From NCBI GenBank assembly GCA_011959405.1, contig BLLX01000002.1, positions 29,768-93,767 on the forward strand: a DNA stretch of 64,000 nucleotides. Direction: 5' to 3'. This DNA comes from Muribaculaceae bacterium (GTDB lineage: Bacteria; Bacteroidota; Bacteroidia; Bacteroidales; Muribaculaceae). The first letter of the stretch is position 1, and the number at the start of each line of letters is the position of its first letter. The notes beneath the pieces were generated by a model. The model saw only the letters and a program-made list of their open reading frames with translations. It had not been told where the DNA came from and ran no database searches. A program made the position numbers and the translations under genes. Positions 1 through 10,549 of this stretch are shown piece by piece.

Positions 1-118
1 CGGCATCAGTCGCAAGGGCGCGGACCACACAACTGTCCACATTTACAGTCACTGCCATCATCATCACCGTCGATGACATGCAGGAAAGCGCAGCTATGAT
101 AATTGATTTCAGGTTCAT
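1..118 (-). CDS. Partial CDS: N-terminus of a probable TolC-family outer membrane efflux protein
   Basis: Reverse-strand ATG at 118..116 encodes MNLKSIIIAALSCMSSTVMMMAVTVNVDSCVV..., signal-peptide-like. It overlaps the stop of the RND permease. Product is inferred mainly from operon position. Confidence 0.5.
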   Translation of the reverse strand, partial: MNLKSIIIAALSCMSSTVMMMAVTVNVDSCVVRALATDA

Positions 119-3100
119 TATTCTGAAGGTTTCTTTATTCGGAAAAGGATAGAATAAAACAATGGCAGAAGCATAAGTGTAACCACCGTACCGACAAACA
201 GCCCGCCGATCACCACCACGGCAAGCGAAGCATACATCGGATCGTTAATCAGCGGCACCATACCCACTATAGTGGTGAAAGACGCCAGCATGACAGGACG
301 CACGCGGCTCAGCGTCGCATGTATCACAGCATTGTACAATGGCATGCCTTCCTCTGAATTAAGGCGGGTGATCTCATCAACAAGCACAATCGCATTCTTG
401 ACCATCATACCGATAAGTCCCATAAAGCCGAGGATTGCCAAAAATGTAAACGGAGTGTCCGTAAGCAACAGCAGCGGCACGATTCCACAGAACACAAACG
501 GGAAGCTGACCAGAACCACGATAAGTTTCTTCCAATTATCAAACAGCATCAGCAACACCACAAATATGATCAGAATCACAAACGGCAGGAAACCGAACAC
601 CTGCCCTATGGCTTCGTCGGCAGTCTCACCCTCTCCCACATAACGCAAGGAATACCCCTCAGGCAACTGGATGGCATCCACCTTTGACGATATATCGGCA
701 AGGACTTTTGCCGGAGTTGCATCTGGATTAAAAGGATCAGGATCGCATTCCGCCTCAATGACACGCCGGCCGTTAAGACGCATGATCAGCGACTCGCTCC
801 ATTTCATAGAGGATGAGTCGGTCACATTGGCAAGCATCGTGGAGCGGAACATCCGCTGACGTATCTCATCCGCCGATGACGCTCCGGTCATCAGTCCAGA
901 CAGATCAGACGGATTAACGCCGACATTTGCAGTCGACCACACCGGAATAGTAGCAAGATCATCTATGCGTGATCCGTCAGGATTACGCAGCAGAATCTGC
1001 ACCGGAACCATACGGTCCTGATCAGCCACCACACCGACTGCCATCCCGTCCGATGCGGCTTTAAGCGCGTTGCCTACATCCGCACGGTTTACGCCTGCAC
1101 GCTGAGCGGCCTCCTGCGAGAAACCGTAAGTAAGCTGATGCCCCCGCGGATTCCAGTTGTTTTGCACGGAATATGGATCGACATAAGGACTCTCACGCAT
1201 GATTTTCTCCACTTGTGCCGACAGGTCACGCAACACGGCAGGATCCGGACCGGCAAATTCCACCTCGACAGTATGCGACGTAGAAATGGAAAAATTATAT
1301 TTACGGCTGCGTATATATGCATCGGGCGCTATGTCGCGCAACTTCTCCCGCAATGTGTTCTGCACGCGTAGCATTGTCCTGAAATCCTTGCAGTCGACAA
1401 TCAGCTCCGCATAATTGTCACCGCCGATCGGTGCGGGACGCACTAAAGTGTAACGCGCAGGCACCCCTCCGGTATATGCGGCCACACGTTCCACATCGGG
1501 CCACGCCATAGCACTGTCGGCCAGTTCCAGAATGCGTGTTTTCACCACATCCGGATCGCTCTGTGGCGGGAAATAGCACTCGACGACAAACTGCCTGTAG
1601 TCGAAATCCGGGAAAAACACATTGCGCACACGGCTCATACCGGCAACCGACAGTATAAGCAGCACAACCGCCGCTGCCAGCGACACCGCTTTATGCCCGA
1701 TGAGCCATCGCAGCAATCTGGCGACAGCCCTATTAAACACATTCGGCTTATCATTTTCCGCGGAATTATCGGAATCACTCACGACGCCGCTCTTGCCCAG
1801 CCAAGCGTCAGCACATACGGGCACCTGAATCAGCGCGAGCACCCAGCTGACAAGAAGACTCACGCAGATCACACGAAACAGATCACCGGCAAACTCGCCG
1901 GCCGATCCCGGACTCATATACACGGGAAGAAACGTACAGGCAGCGATCACGGTGGCCCCGAGAAGCGGCATAGCCGTGTTGCGTCCTATACGATACAGAT
2001 ATGTATCACGTGGCAGCCCACGCTTCCGGTCAACAAGAATGCCGTCCATTATCACCACTGCATTGTCGACCAGCATACCCATGGCCACAATGAATGCGCC
2101 GAGGGAAATACGCTGCAGGGTAGTGCCGAGACTCGACAATATCGGAAACGACAGAGCCACAGTCAGAACCAGACCGAATCCGATTATCACACCGCTGCGC
2201 CAGCCCATGGTGAACATCAGCACTACTATAACTATAAGCACCGACTCCAACAGATTCAGCATGAATCCCTCAACGGCATCACTGACTTTGTCAGGCTGAA
2301 AAAATATTTTCTCCGCCTCCATTCCGGCAGGAAAACGTCGCATCACTTCCGCCACTTTGGCGTCGATAGCCTTACCGACCTCCGGCACAATGGCGGAATT
2401 TTCCAATGCCACGGCAAACGTAAGAGCCGGAACGCCGTTTACATAAAAGGCATTACGCTGTGGGGTGGAATAAGTGCGGGTTATACGTGCCACATCAGCC
2501 AGACGGACCTTTTTCCCCTCCGGAGTGTCAAGCAACAGATTTGCGAGATCTTCTTCCGTTGCCACAGCATGGTCCACATCGACCGACACCCTATCAGGAC
2601 CGGCGTTTATGCTTCCGGCGTCTATCGTCTTGGTAGCCGACTGCAACGCCATCATTACCTGTGTAGGCATCAGACCGTTGCGGGCAAGCTGATCCGGTGT
2701 GAACTCCACGTTGAGCACTTCTCCACGGGTTGCTCCTATGTTAATGCGTTTTACCCCCGGCACTGAAAGCAGCTCACGTCGCAGCAACTTGGCATATTTC
2801 TCCATCTCTGGATAATCATAGCCATCACCTTTGAACGCATAAAAGATGCCATAAACATCCATCATGTCATCCACGACAATCGGATCATAACATCCTTGCG
2901 GCAGCAGCATGGCCACGTCGCCCGCCTTTCTGCGTATCATATCGAAATGCTGTTCCAGTTCTTCCATCGGCATCTCGATATTGAACTCCACATTTATCAG
3001 AGCCTGCCCTGGGCGGCACTCCGTCTTGATCTTGCGTATGTCTGGCAACGAACGCATGGCATCCTCCACAGGCTGCGCCACCTCAAGCTCCATGGTATGC

Positions 3101-3273
3101 GTGTCGGCACCGGGATATATAAGCACCACGGACGCCTGCTTCACCGGCACAGCTGGATCTTCCAGTTTAGGCATACGCACGTATGAGATAAATCCAAACA
3201 GGATTATTCCTGCCATGAGCGTCCAGAACAACGTCCGGCGCTGCATGAAAAATCGTGTCAGCCTTTCCATCAC
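118..3273 (-). CDS. Efflux RND transporter permease subunit (AcrB/CusA superfamily)
   Basis: 1051 aa, multi-TM, RND-like segments such as SLGAFIVAMGMLVDNAVVIMDGI and GFMGLIGMMVKNAIVLVDEI. Confidence 0.95.
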   Translation of the reverse strand: MMERLTRFFMQRRTLFWTLMAGIILFGFISYVRMPKLEDPAVPVKQASVVLIYPGADTHTMELEVAQPVEDAMRSLPDIRKIKTECRPGQALINVEFNIEMPMEELEQHFDMIRRKAGDVAMLLPQGCYDPIVVDDMMDVYGIFYAFKGDGYDYPEMEKYAKLLRRELLSVPGVKRINIGATRGEVLNVEFTPDQLARNGLMPTQVMMALQSATKTIDAGSINAGPDRVSVDVDHAVATEEDLANLLLDTPEGKKVRLADVARITRTYSTPQRNAFYVNGVPALTFAVALENSAIVPEVGKAIDAKVAEVMRRFPAGMEAEKIFFQPDKVSDAVEGFMLNLLESVLIVIVVLMFTMGWRSGVIIGFGLVLTVALSFPILSSLGTTLQRISLGAFIVAMGMLVDNAVVIMDGILVDRKRGLPRDTYLYRIGRNTAMPLLGATVIAACTFLPVYMSPGSAGEFAGDLFRVICVSLLVSWVLALIQVPVCADAWLGKSGVVSDSDNSAENDKPNVFNRAVARLLRWLIGHKAVSLAAAVVLLILSVAGMSRVRNVFFPDFDYRQFVVECYFPPQSDPDVVKTRILELADSAMAWPDVERVAAYTGGVPARYTLVRPAPIGGDNYAELIVDCKDFRTMLRVQNTLREKLRDIAPDAYIRSRKYNFSISTSHTVEVEFAGPDPAVLRDLSAQVEKIMRESPYVDPYSVQNNWNPRGHQLTYGFSQEAAQRAGVNRADVGNALKAASDGMAVGVVADQDRMVPVQILLRNPDGSRIDDLATIPVWSTANVGVNPSDLSGLMTGASSADEIRQRMFRSTMLANVTDSSSMKWSESLIMRLNGRRVIEAECDPDPFNPDATPAKVLADISSKVDAIQLPEGYSLRYVGEGETADEAIGQVFGFLPFVILIIFVVLLMLFDNWKKLIVVLVSFPFVFCGIVPLLLLTDTPFTFLAILGFMGLIGMMVKNAIVLVDEITRLNSEEGMPLYNAVIHATLSRVRPVMLASFTTIVGMVPLINDPMYASLAVVVIGGLFVGTVVTLMLLPLFYSILFRIKKPSE

Positions 3274-4346
3274 AAAAGATTGCCTACGTTTGTTTCTGAT
3301 GCCGCTTCAATCACATTGACCTTCTCGCCGTCGACAAGATGATGCACTCCGGCACGCACTATCCGGTCCGAGACTTCCAGTCCGGAAGTGATCAGCAATT
3401 TACCGCCGTTACACTGACCGGAAGCGACGACCTCGGTAGCATGAACCGTGGAATCTGACGGCTCAAAGGCCCAAACGAAACTGCGGCCGTCGCGCTCGAA
3501 TACAGACCGGATCGGCACCTCCACAGCCTTGCTCCCAGATCCAGCAGTGACTATGTCAACCGTAAGATTCATACCAGGAGTCAGATTGACAGCCGATCCC
3601 GGCGAAAGTGTCAGTTTAAGCTGATACAGCTGATTGTTGTCGGCACGTGGAGTGAGGCTCAGCATGTTCAACGGAAACGACATGCCAGGTCTCAAAGAAG
3701 ATCTCCCCGTAAACGACATAAAATCGCCACGATGAATATACTCGCTCACAGGCAGATCAACCACAACCTCCAGATGAGAGTTGTCCATCAGTTCAAACAC
3801 AGGCGTGCCGGCATCGACCATTTCCGCCGGTTCAAAACTACGCTTGATTATATAACCGGACACCGGAGCATAAAGGCGGCAATATCGCAGCTTGTTCTCG
3901 TTCAATGCAAGCTGAAGCGACAACTGCTCCATTCCAGCTATGGACTTCTCATAATCATTCTCGCTCATACTGCCGGCTGCGTATATCTTCTTGCGCCGCT
4001 CGAACTCATCCATCATCTGCTTATGCTGCACACGAAGCTGGCTCACGCCGAGCGCATAGTCCACCGTGTCCAGCACGGCCAACAACTGCCCGCGCTCCAC
4101 ATAATCGCCTTCCTTGACCAGTATGTTCTCAATCTGACCTGCCGTTTTAAAACCTGTCGATATGGTGCGGGCTTCCTGAACCACAGCGGCAAAACTTTTC
4201 GAACTGGAATCTCCCGCCGCTTCCGGCTGAACAAGAAACACATTATGCACCACACGCGAAGAATTTTTATCACCACTGTTGCCTGAGCAGGAACAAAGAG
4301 CCGCCACTGCCATCGGCAATATCAAACGATTGATTTTAAAAAGCAT
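3270..4346 (-). CDS. Efflux RND transporter periplasmic adaptor subunit (HlyD/MFP family), lipoprotein
   Basis: Lipobox-like ALCSCSG; membrane-fusion-protein motifs (IENILVKEGDYVERGQLLAVLD, APVSGYI); 4-nt overlap with the permease. Confidence 0.93.
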   Translation of the reverse strand: MLFKINRLILPMAVAALCSCSGNSGDKNSSRVVHNVFLVQPEAAGDSSSKSFAAVVQEARTISTGFKTAGQIENILVKEGDYVERGQLLAVLDTVDYALGVSQLRVQHKQMMDEFERRKKIYAAGSMSENDYEKSIAGMEQLSLQLALNENKLRYCRLYAPVSGYIIKRSFEPAEMVDAGTPVFELMDNSHLEVVVDLPVSEYIHRGDFMSFTGRSSLRPGMSFPLNMLSLTPRADNNQLYQLKLTLSPGSAVNLTPGMNLTVDIVTAGSGSKAVEVPIRSVFERDGRSFVWAFEPSDSTVHATEVVASGQCNGGKLLITSGLEVSDRIVRAGVHHLVDGEKVNVIEAASETNVGNLL

Positions 4347-4374
4347 AATCCGAATTGTATTTTTTTCAAAGCCG

Positions 4375-4382
4375 CAAAGTTA
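4375..4382 (-). promoter_or_regulatory. Candidate -7 element (TAACTTTG on minus strand) for the RND operon
   Basis: CAAAGTTA on the plus strand just upstream of the adaptor start; matches the Bacteroidetes -7 consensus TAnnTTTG. No convincing -33 found. Confidence 0.4.
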
Positions 4383-4488
4383 CACATTTTCAACAACACC
4401 CGCGCTATTCCAAACACCATTACTTTTGGTCTAAAACTCCCAAAAGCCCATTTCCGCTTTTTTACATAGGTAATTCCGAAATTAGTTG

Positions 4489-4496
4489 TATATTTG
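4489..4496 (+). promoter_or_regulatory. Candidate -7 element (TATATTTG) for the methylmalonyl-CoA mutase operon
   Basis: Matches TAnnTTTG about 55 bp upstream of the likely ATG at 4551. Confidence 0.45.
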
Positions 4497-4550
4497 CGGC
4501 AAATATGTTTGAAATATTCATTTTCACATACTCATACCATAAATTTTATC

Positions 4551-6401
4551 ATGGCAGAACAAAAAGAAAAACTTTTTGAGATGTTCCCGCCGGTTTCCAG
4601 CGAAGAATGGCATGCAAAGGTCGATGCCGACCTCAAGGGCGTGCCTTTCGAAAAAAAACTGGTGTGGCGCACCAACGAAGGTTTTAATGTCAACCCGATG
4701 TATCGCAGGGAGGACATTGCCGACCTCAAAACCACCAATTCATTACCGGGTGAATACCCCTTTGTACGCGGCACCCGCACCGACAACAACTGGTTCGTAC
4801 GTCAGGAAATCATAGCCGGCTCTCCGGCCGAAGCCAATGCTAAAGCCATTGACGTTCTCGGCAAAGGCGTGACCTCTCTTGGCTTTCACGTATCTGATGT
4901 CAATGCCGAGACAGTAAGCACCTTGCTTGAAGGCATCAACCTCTCAGAGGTGGAAATCAACCTCAGTTGCTGCCACCGCAAGGCCGAGGAACTTACCAAA
5001 GTTCTGACAGACTATATCAAGGCCCACAATGCAGAATCCACATTCCATGGATCGATAAAATTCAATCCGTGGAAGCGTGATCTTAAAAAAGGTAAAAAAT
5101 CGCCTGTCAACGCAGCAGAGACAGGCAAAAAGCTCATAGAACTGGCCGCCGGCATTCCCGGTCTGCACGTGCTGAGCGTAGACTCCGCAATGCTCACAAA
5201 CTCCGGAGCCTACATATATCAGGAACTCGGCTATGCTCTGGCATGGGGCGCCGAATGGCTCACACTGCTCACCGACGCCGGTCTGACTGTGGACGACATC
5301 GCTCCCCGCATAAAGTTCGACATGGGTGTCGGCACCAACTACTTTATGGAACTTGCCAAATTCCGTGCCGCCCGCATGCTCTGGGCACAGATTGTAAAAC
5401 AATACAATCCGTCAGCAGATTCTGTGTGCAAAATGACAGTCCACGCCGAAACATCGCGTTTCAACCAGACGGTCTATGATGCACACGTCAATCTGCTTCG
5501 CAGCCAGACAGAAGCCATGAGTGCCGCTCTGGCCGGAGTCGACTCCATCACCGTCACCCCGTTTGACACACCGTACAAAACCCCTGATGAATTCTCCGAA
5601 CGTATCGCTCGCAACCAGCAGCATCTGCTGAAAGAAGAGAGCCATCTGGACAAGGTGGTCGATCCCGCAGGCGGCTCATACTACGTTGAGACCCTCACCG
5701 CATCAATAGCTGCCGAAGCATGGAAACTGTTCCTTGGCGTAGAAGCCGAAGGCGGATTCGCCAAAGCTGTGGAAGATGGCAAAATCCAGGCCGCTGTCAA
5801 TGAAAGCAATGCAAAACGCCATGCCGACATGGCACGCCGCAAAGAAATCCTGCTCGGCACCAACCAGTATCCCAACATCAATGAAATGGCTGCTGAAAAA
5901 ATTGTCGACACTCCCAAATGCGCACACTGCTGCGGCGGTCAGGACGAAAAAGGCGAAAATGCACTCAACACTGCCCGTCAGGCATCTGACTTCGAACAGT
6001 TGCGTCTGGCCACCGAGCATGCGGCAAACCGTCCAAAAGTATTCATGCTCACCATCGGCAATTTGGCCATGCGTCTGGCCCGCTCTCAGTTCTCCGGCAA
6101 TTTCTTCGGATGCGCAGGCTATGAGATCATCGACAACAACGGCTTCAAGACAATCGAAGACGGCATCGACGCAGCCATGGCACAGGCAGCCGACATTGTG
6201 GTTCTCTGCTCGTCGGACGACGAATACGCCGAATACGCACCCGCCGCATTTAAATATCTCGACGGACGTGCAGAATTCGTTGTAGCCGGCGCTCCCGCCT
6301 GCACAGAAGAGCTCAAGGCCGCAGGAATCGAAAACTTCATCCATGTGCGCAGCAATGTGCTCGACACTTTGCGCGCATTCAATGCCAAACTGCTCAAATA
6401 A
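4551..6401 (+). CDS. mutA: Methylmalonyl-CoA mutase small (beta) subunit
   Basis: [30 protein letters not shown]...; mutase TIM-barrel segments ([46 protein letters not shown]); immediately followed by the large subunit. The track ORF starts upstream at 4494. Confidence 0.93.
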   Translation: MAEQKEKLFEMFPPVSSEEWHAKVDADLKGVPFEKKLVWRTNEGFNVNPMYRREDIADLKTTNSLPGEYPFVRGTRTDNNWFVRQEIIAGSPAEANAKAIDVLGKGVTSLGFHVSDVNAETVSTLLEGINLSEVEINLSCCHRKAEELTKVLTDYIKAHNAESTFHGSIKFNPWKRDLKKGKKSPVNAAETGKKLIELAAGIPGLHVLSVDSAMLTNSGAYIYQELGYALAWGAEWLTLLTDAGLTVDDIAPRIKFDMGVGTNYFMELAKFRAARMLWAQIVKQYNPSADSVCKMTVHAETSRFNQTVYDAHVNLLRSQTEAMSAALAGVDSITVTPFDTPYKTPDEFSERIARNQQHLLKEESHLDKVVDPAGGSYYVETLTASIAAEAWKLFLGVEAEGGFAKAVEDGKIQAAVNESNAKRHADMARRKEILLGTNQYPNINEMAAEKIVDTPKCAHCCGGQDEKGENALNTARQASDFEQLRLATEHAANRPKVFMLTIGNLAMRLARSQFSGNFFGCAGYEIIDNNGFKTIEDGIDAAMAQAADIVVLCSSDDEYAEYAPAAFKYLDGRAEFVVAGAPACTEELKAAGIENFIHVRSNVLDTLRAFNAKLLK

Positions 6402-6415
6402 ACCAACCACACACA

Positions 6416-8572
6416 ATGAGACCAGACTTTAACAGCATAAACATAACTGCCGACGCATTCAGCGCCACCGCCAAGGCGGCCCCCGCAGTCGGCAAGACTG
6501 AGGAATGGCTCACTCCGGAACTTATTCCCGTCAAGCCGATCTACACTAAAGACGACCTTCAGGGCATGGAGCACCTCGACTACGTGGCCGGTCTTCCTCC
6601 GTTCCTGCGCGGTCCGTACAGTGGCATGTATGCCATGCGCCCATGGACCATCAGACAGTATGCCGGATTCTCCACCGCAGCCGAATCAAACGCGTTCTAC
6701 CGCCGCAACCTCGCGTCAGGGCAGAAAGGCCTTTCAGTAGCCTTTGACCTGGCCACTCACCGCGGTTATGACGCCGACCACTCCCGTGTGGTGGGCGACG
6801 TAGGCAAAGCAGGTGTGAGCATCTGCTCGCTTGAAGACATGAAAGTGCTCTTCGACGGCATCCCCCTGAACAAGATGTCAGTGTCCATGACCATGAACGG
6901 AGCCGTGCTTCCGGTTCTCGCATTCTACATCAATGCAGGACTCGAACAGGGAGCCAAGCTTGAAGAAATGGCCGGCACTATCCAGAATGACATCCTCAAG
7001 GAATTCATGGTGCGCAACACCTATATATATCCGCCGGAATTCTCAATGCGCATTATCGCCGACATTTTTGAGTACACATCTCAAAACATGCCGAAATTCA
7101 ACTCCATCTCCATCTCTGGCTACCACATGCAGGAAGCCGGTGCCACATGCGACATCGAGCTGGCCTACACTCTGGCCGACGGACTTGAATATCTCCGTGC
7201 CGGTGTCAACGCCGGAATGGATATCGACGCATTCGCGCCGCGCCTGAGTTTCTTCTGGGCAATCGGCATGAATTTCTTCATGGAAATCGCCAAAATGCGC
7301 GCGGCCCGTATGCTCTGGGCCAAGATTGTAAAACAGTTCAATCCCAAGAATCCCAAATCACTGGCGCTGCGCACACACTCCCAGACATCCGGCTGGTCTC
7401 TGACCGAGCAGGATCCGTTCAACAACGTGGGACGTACCTGCATCGAGGCCATGGGAGCAGCCCTCGGCCACACCCAGTCACTCCACACAAACGCACTGGA
7501 CGAAGCCATAGCCCTGCCCACCGATTTCTCCGCACGCATAGCCCGCAACACCCAGATATATATTCAGGAAGAGACCTATATCACCAAAGAGATAGATCCA
7601 TGGGCTGGCTCATACTATGTCGAAGCTCTCACCAACGAGATCGCACATCGTGCATGGCAGCACATTCAGGAGATCGAAAAACTCGGCGGCATGGCCAAGG
7701 CCATCGAAACCGGTCTGCCCAAACTGCGCATCGAGGAAGCCTCGGCACGAACACAGGCCCGTATCGACTCCGGCCGTCAGACCATCGTGGGCATCAACAA
7801 ATATCGTCTTGACCACGAAGATCCCATCGACATTCTGGAAATCGACAACACCCAGGTGCGCAAAGAGCAGATCGAACGTCTCGACAATCTCAAAGGCCAC
7901 CGCGACGAAGCCGCCGTAAAAGCAGCTCTCGAAGCCATTACCGAATGCGTGCGCACCAAACAGGGCAATCTGCTCGACCTCGCAGTCAAGGCAGCAGGCC
8001 TGCGCGCCACTCTTGGTGAAATTTCCGATGCCTGCGAAGCTGTCGTAGGCCGTTATAAAGCTGTAATCAGAACTATTTCAGGCGTGTACTCTTCAGAAAC
8101 CAAAAACGATGCAGATTTCGTCCGTGCCCGTCATCTCACCGAGGAATTTGCGAAACGCGAGGGCCGTCAGCCCCGCATCATGATAGCAAAAATGGGTCAG
8201 GACGGACATGACCGCGGAGCTAAAGTCGTAGCTACAGGCTATGCCGATTGTGGTTTTGACGTAGATATGGGGCCGCTGTTCCAGACCCCGGCAGAAGCCG
8301 CCCGTCAGGCAGTGGAAAACGATGTCCACATCCTTGGCGTCAGCTCTCTCGCCGCAGGCCACAAGACTCTGATTCCTCAGGTTATCGAAGAGCTCAAGAA
8401 GCTCGGCCGTGAAGACATCATGGTCACTGCTGGCGGCGTGATTCCCGCTCAGGATTATGACTTCCTCTATCAGGCAGGCGTATCCGCGATCTTCGGCCCC
8501 GGCACACGTATCCCCGTGTCTGCCATCAAGATGCTTGAGATTCTGGATCCCGAACTTGCCGACGTGAAATAA
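6416..8572 (+). CDS. mutB: Methylmalonyl-CoA mutase large (alpha) subunit
   Basis: Mutase motifs ([48 protein letters not shown]) and C-terminal B12-binding domain ([20 protein letters not shown]). Confidence 0.97.
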   Translation: MRPDFNSINITADAFSATAKAAPAVGKTEEWLTPELIPVKPIYTKDDLQGMEHLDYVAGLPPFLRGPYSGMYAMRPWTIRQYAGFSTAAESNAFYRRNLASGQKGLSVAFDLATHRGYDADHSRVVGDVGKAGVSICSLEDMKVLFDGIPLNKMSVSMTMNGAVLPVLAFYINAGLEQGAKLEEMAGTIQNDILKEFMVRNTYIYPPEFSMRIIADIFEYTSQNMPKFNSISISGYHMQEAGATCDIELAYTLADGLEYLRAGVNAGMDIDAFAPRLSFFWAIGMNFFMEIAKMRAARMLWAKIVKQFNPKNPKSLALRTHSQTSGWSLTEQDPFNNVGRTCIEAMGAALGHTQSLHTNALDEAIALPTDFSARIARNTQIYIQEETYITKEIDPWAGSYYVEALTNEIAHRAWQHIQEIEKLGGMAKAIETGLPKLRIEEASARTQARIDSGRQTIVGINKYRLDHEDPIDILEIDNTQVRKEQIERLDNLKGHRDEAAVKAALEAITECVRTKQGNLLDLAVKAAGLRATLGEISDACEAVVGRYKAVIRTISGVYSSETKNDADFVRARHLTEEFAKREGRQPRIMIAKMGQDGHDRGAKVVATGYADCGFDVDMGPLFQTPAEAARQAVENDVHILGVSSLAAGHKTLIPQVIEELKKLGREDIMVTAGGVIPAQDYDFLYQAGVSAIFGPGTRIPVSAIKMLEILDPELADVK

Positions 8573-8584
8573 TCGTCATACTGC

Positions 8585-8634
8585 ATAAACAAAGCAGCGT
8601 CGTAATTCATTAATTACGACGCTGCTTTGTTTAT
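8585..8634. terminator. Bidirectional hairpin terminator between convergent genes
   Basis: Perfect 23-bp inverted repeat ATAAACAAAGCAGCGTCGTAATT / AATTACGACGCTGCTTTGTTTAT with a 4-nt loop. Confidence 0.85.
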
Positions 8635-9309
8635 TTACCATACGTTATAGTGGATATTTTCCTGCCGGTATTTGTCTTTAGGACGATGGGACTCTTTGGG
8701 GTAGCCTATGGCTATGACATTGAGCGGAACAATGTTGTCAGGAAGGCCGAATAGATTCACTATAAATTCCTCACGGTCTTTCTGCGGATAACATCCGCAC
8801 CACACGGCACCCAGCCCCATAGCATGCGCGGAAAGCAATATATTTTCAGACACTGCAGAACAATCCTGTATCCAATACTCATTTAACGCGCCATCAAAAG
8901 CCGCAGACTTATCGCCGCACACAATTATGGCGATCGGAGCACGCCCTACAGGCGCCCACGCCTTCGCCGCAGATCCAATGGACGCAATCAGACTGCTGTC
9001 ATCCACCACTATAAACTTCCATGGCTGACGGTTTCCTGCCGTAGGAGCAGCCATACCGGCCTTCAGCAGCGAATCAACCGTCTCACTGCCCACGGCTCTA
9101 TCGGCATACTCCCTTATGCTGGTACGCGATAATATCATATCGTATGCCGACGCAGAAGACACCCGCGAGGTTGCCGAAGTGATGCCGTCAGAAACGCCAC
9201 GGCCTCCGCTGTGCGAATCCGTTTCGGCAGAATCGCCAAATGTAATTTTAATCGAAAGCACCACAAGAGCCGTGGCTAAAAGTACGTTAACAAAAGCTGG
9301 AATCTTCAT
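8635..9309 (-). CDS. Nitroreductase-family protein with N-terminal membrane anchor or signal sequence
   Basis: Core motifs SRTSIREYADRAV, GMAAPTAGNRQPWKFIVVDD, ENILLSAHAMGLGAVWCG; hydrophobic N-terminus MKIPAFVNVLLATALVVLSIKITFG. The start at 9309 is preferred over 9390. Confidence 0.88.
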   Translation of the reverse strand: MKIPAFVNVLLATALVVLSIKITFGDSAETDSHSGGRGVSDGITSATSRVSSASAYDMILSRTSIREYADRAVGSETVDSLLKAGMAAPTAGNRQPWKFIVVDDSSLIASIGSAAKAWAPVGRAPIAIIVCGDKSAAFDGALNEYWIQDCSAVSENILLSAHAMGLGAVWCGCYPQKDREEFIVNLFGLPDNIVPLNVIAIGYPKESHRPKDKYRQENIHYNVW

Positions 9310-9322
9310 AGAATGATAACTA

Positions 9323-10381
9323 TCAATTTTGCGAAATCTTAAACAAACTTCCGGTAGGACAGATAAAACGGCAATAAGGCCGGTTGACAAACACTGAGAG
9401 AATGACCACGGCCACTGCTACTGCCGTCAGAGCATACGGTGCCCTGTCAAACAGAAACGCGGCAAACAGCTCATAATCCATCCATGAAAACCAGACACCC
9501 GACCACATGGCAAGCATCAACACCGCCCATAGCAGCTGGCGGAAAATATCAAGACCTTTAATCACACGACGAGATAACTGCCATTTTCTCTTTCGGCATT
9601 TTCCAGCCATTTCCTGAAGCGATCCCAAAGGGCACACCCACATACAATAATGACTCTTTCTGCCAAACAACGGATATATAAAAGCCACTGCAAGCATGAC
9701 AGCTACTATGGCCAATTTCCACAAATCCAAGCCATTAGAAAAGAAGCCGACTATTCGGGAATAATCGAGAAATGTTCCTGTCCAGAATCCGAGAACCACA
9801 ATATTGACCGCCAACTGCAACCACCGATATATTCCGGATCTGACAAATAGCGGAAATACTGCGGCTGACAGCACCACCAACAGGCTGGCCACATAACCTG
9901 CGGAAATTGCACGACCGGTCTCCGCGTCTGACGGCAATCCGCTATCGGCAGCATAGCGAAGCCCGCTGTTTATGTTGCCTATAACGGCATCCGACGAAAA
10001 TGTAGCGCCGGAGATTCCATCCACATGTCTGGCCAATGCATCGGAAACGGTCAGCCCTTTATATACCGGCAACACCGACTCTTTCACTCCGTTAAAAAAC
10101 GAGGGAGTCTCGGCATTAGGCAAGGCCACTATACTATCAATACGCCCGTCCACAATATAAATTTCCACAGGTGTTCTCCCGCCATAGCCCACATATCCGC
10201 TGCCAAGCTCCGAAGTATTTACGATCAGAGTGCCGCCGGCAAAACGCCCGGCTATCACCTCCTGACCGCTTTGGTTTTGGCCCGGCTCATATCCGAACAC
10301 GCGCCCGTCACGATTAACAGCCACGGCAAGCATCATAAGCCCGCAAGTCACGAGCATCAACAAGTTCTGTATAGTTTTCAC
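9323..10381 (-). CDS. Membrane FMN-binding domain / 4Fe-4S binding protein (NosR/RnfG-like)
   Basis: Flavinylation-type motif DGISGATFSS; cysteine motifs CMWVCPLGSLQEMAGKC and CRFICPTGSLF; several TM segments; start codon is GTG. Confidence 0.85.
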   Translation of the reverse strand: MKTIQNLLMLVTCGLMMLAVAVNRDGRVFGYEPGQNQSGQEVIAGRFAGGTLIVNTSELGSGYVGYGGRTPVEIYIVDGRIDSIVALPNAETPSFFNGVKESVLPVYKGLTVSDALARHVDGISGATFSSDAVIGNINSGLRYAADSGLPSDAETGRAISAGYVASLLVVLSAAVFPLFVRSGIYRWLQLAVNIVVLGFWTGTFLDYSRIVGFFSNGLDLWKLAIVAVMLAVAFIYPLFGRKSHYCMWVCPLGSLQEMAGKCRKRKWQLSRRVIKGLDIFRQLLWAVLMLAMWSGVWFSWMDYELFAAFLFDRAPYALTAVAVAVVILSVFVNRPYCRFICPTGSLFKISQN

Positions 10382-10402
10382 CTCCGTTTTTTATTATATC
10401 CG

Positions 10403-10433
10403 CAAAATTAATCAAATCCGTTCACACTTCAAA
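10403..10433 (-). promoter_or_regulatory. Candidate Bacteroidetes promoter (-7 TAATTTTG, -33 TTTG, 19-bp spacer)
   Basis: Plus-strand CAAAATTA at 10403-10410 and CAAA at 10430-10433, upstream of the FMN-binding gene. Confidence 0.55.
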
Positions 10434-10549
10434 ATCACAGATTGTCATGATGTTTATCTCAAAATATCCATAGAATTCACCATAATGACGGAAAAATTAG
10501 CTACCTTTGTGCATCAACTCTAATACTCATTTCAATAAACTCTTCATCA

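Noticed and set aside
1693-2766. Long antisense ORF (357 aa) opposite the RND permease
   Set aside because: His/Arg-rich composition without recognisable domains; a shadow of a confidently assigned gene.
4347-4550. Possible cobalamin riboswitch before the B12-dependent mutase genes
   Set aside because: The leader from the -7 element to the ATG is only about 55 nt and contains no cobalamin core motif.
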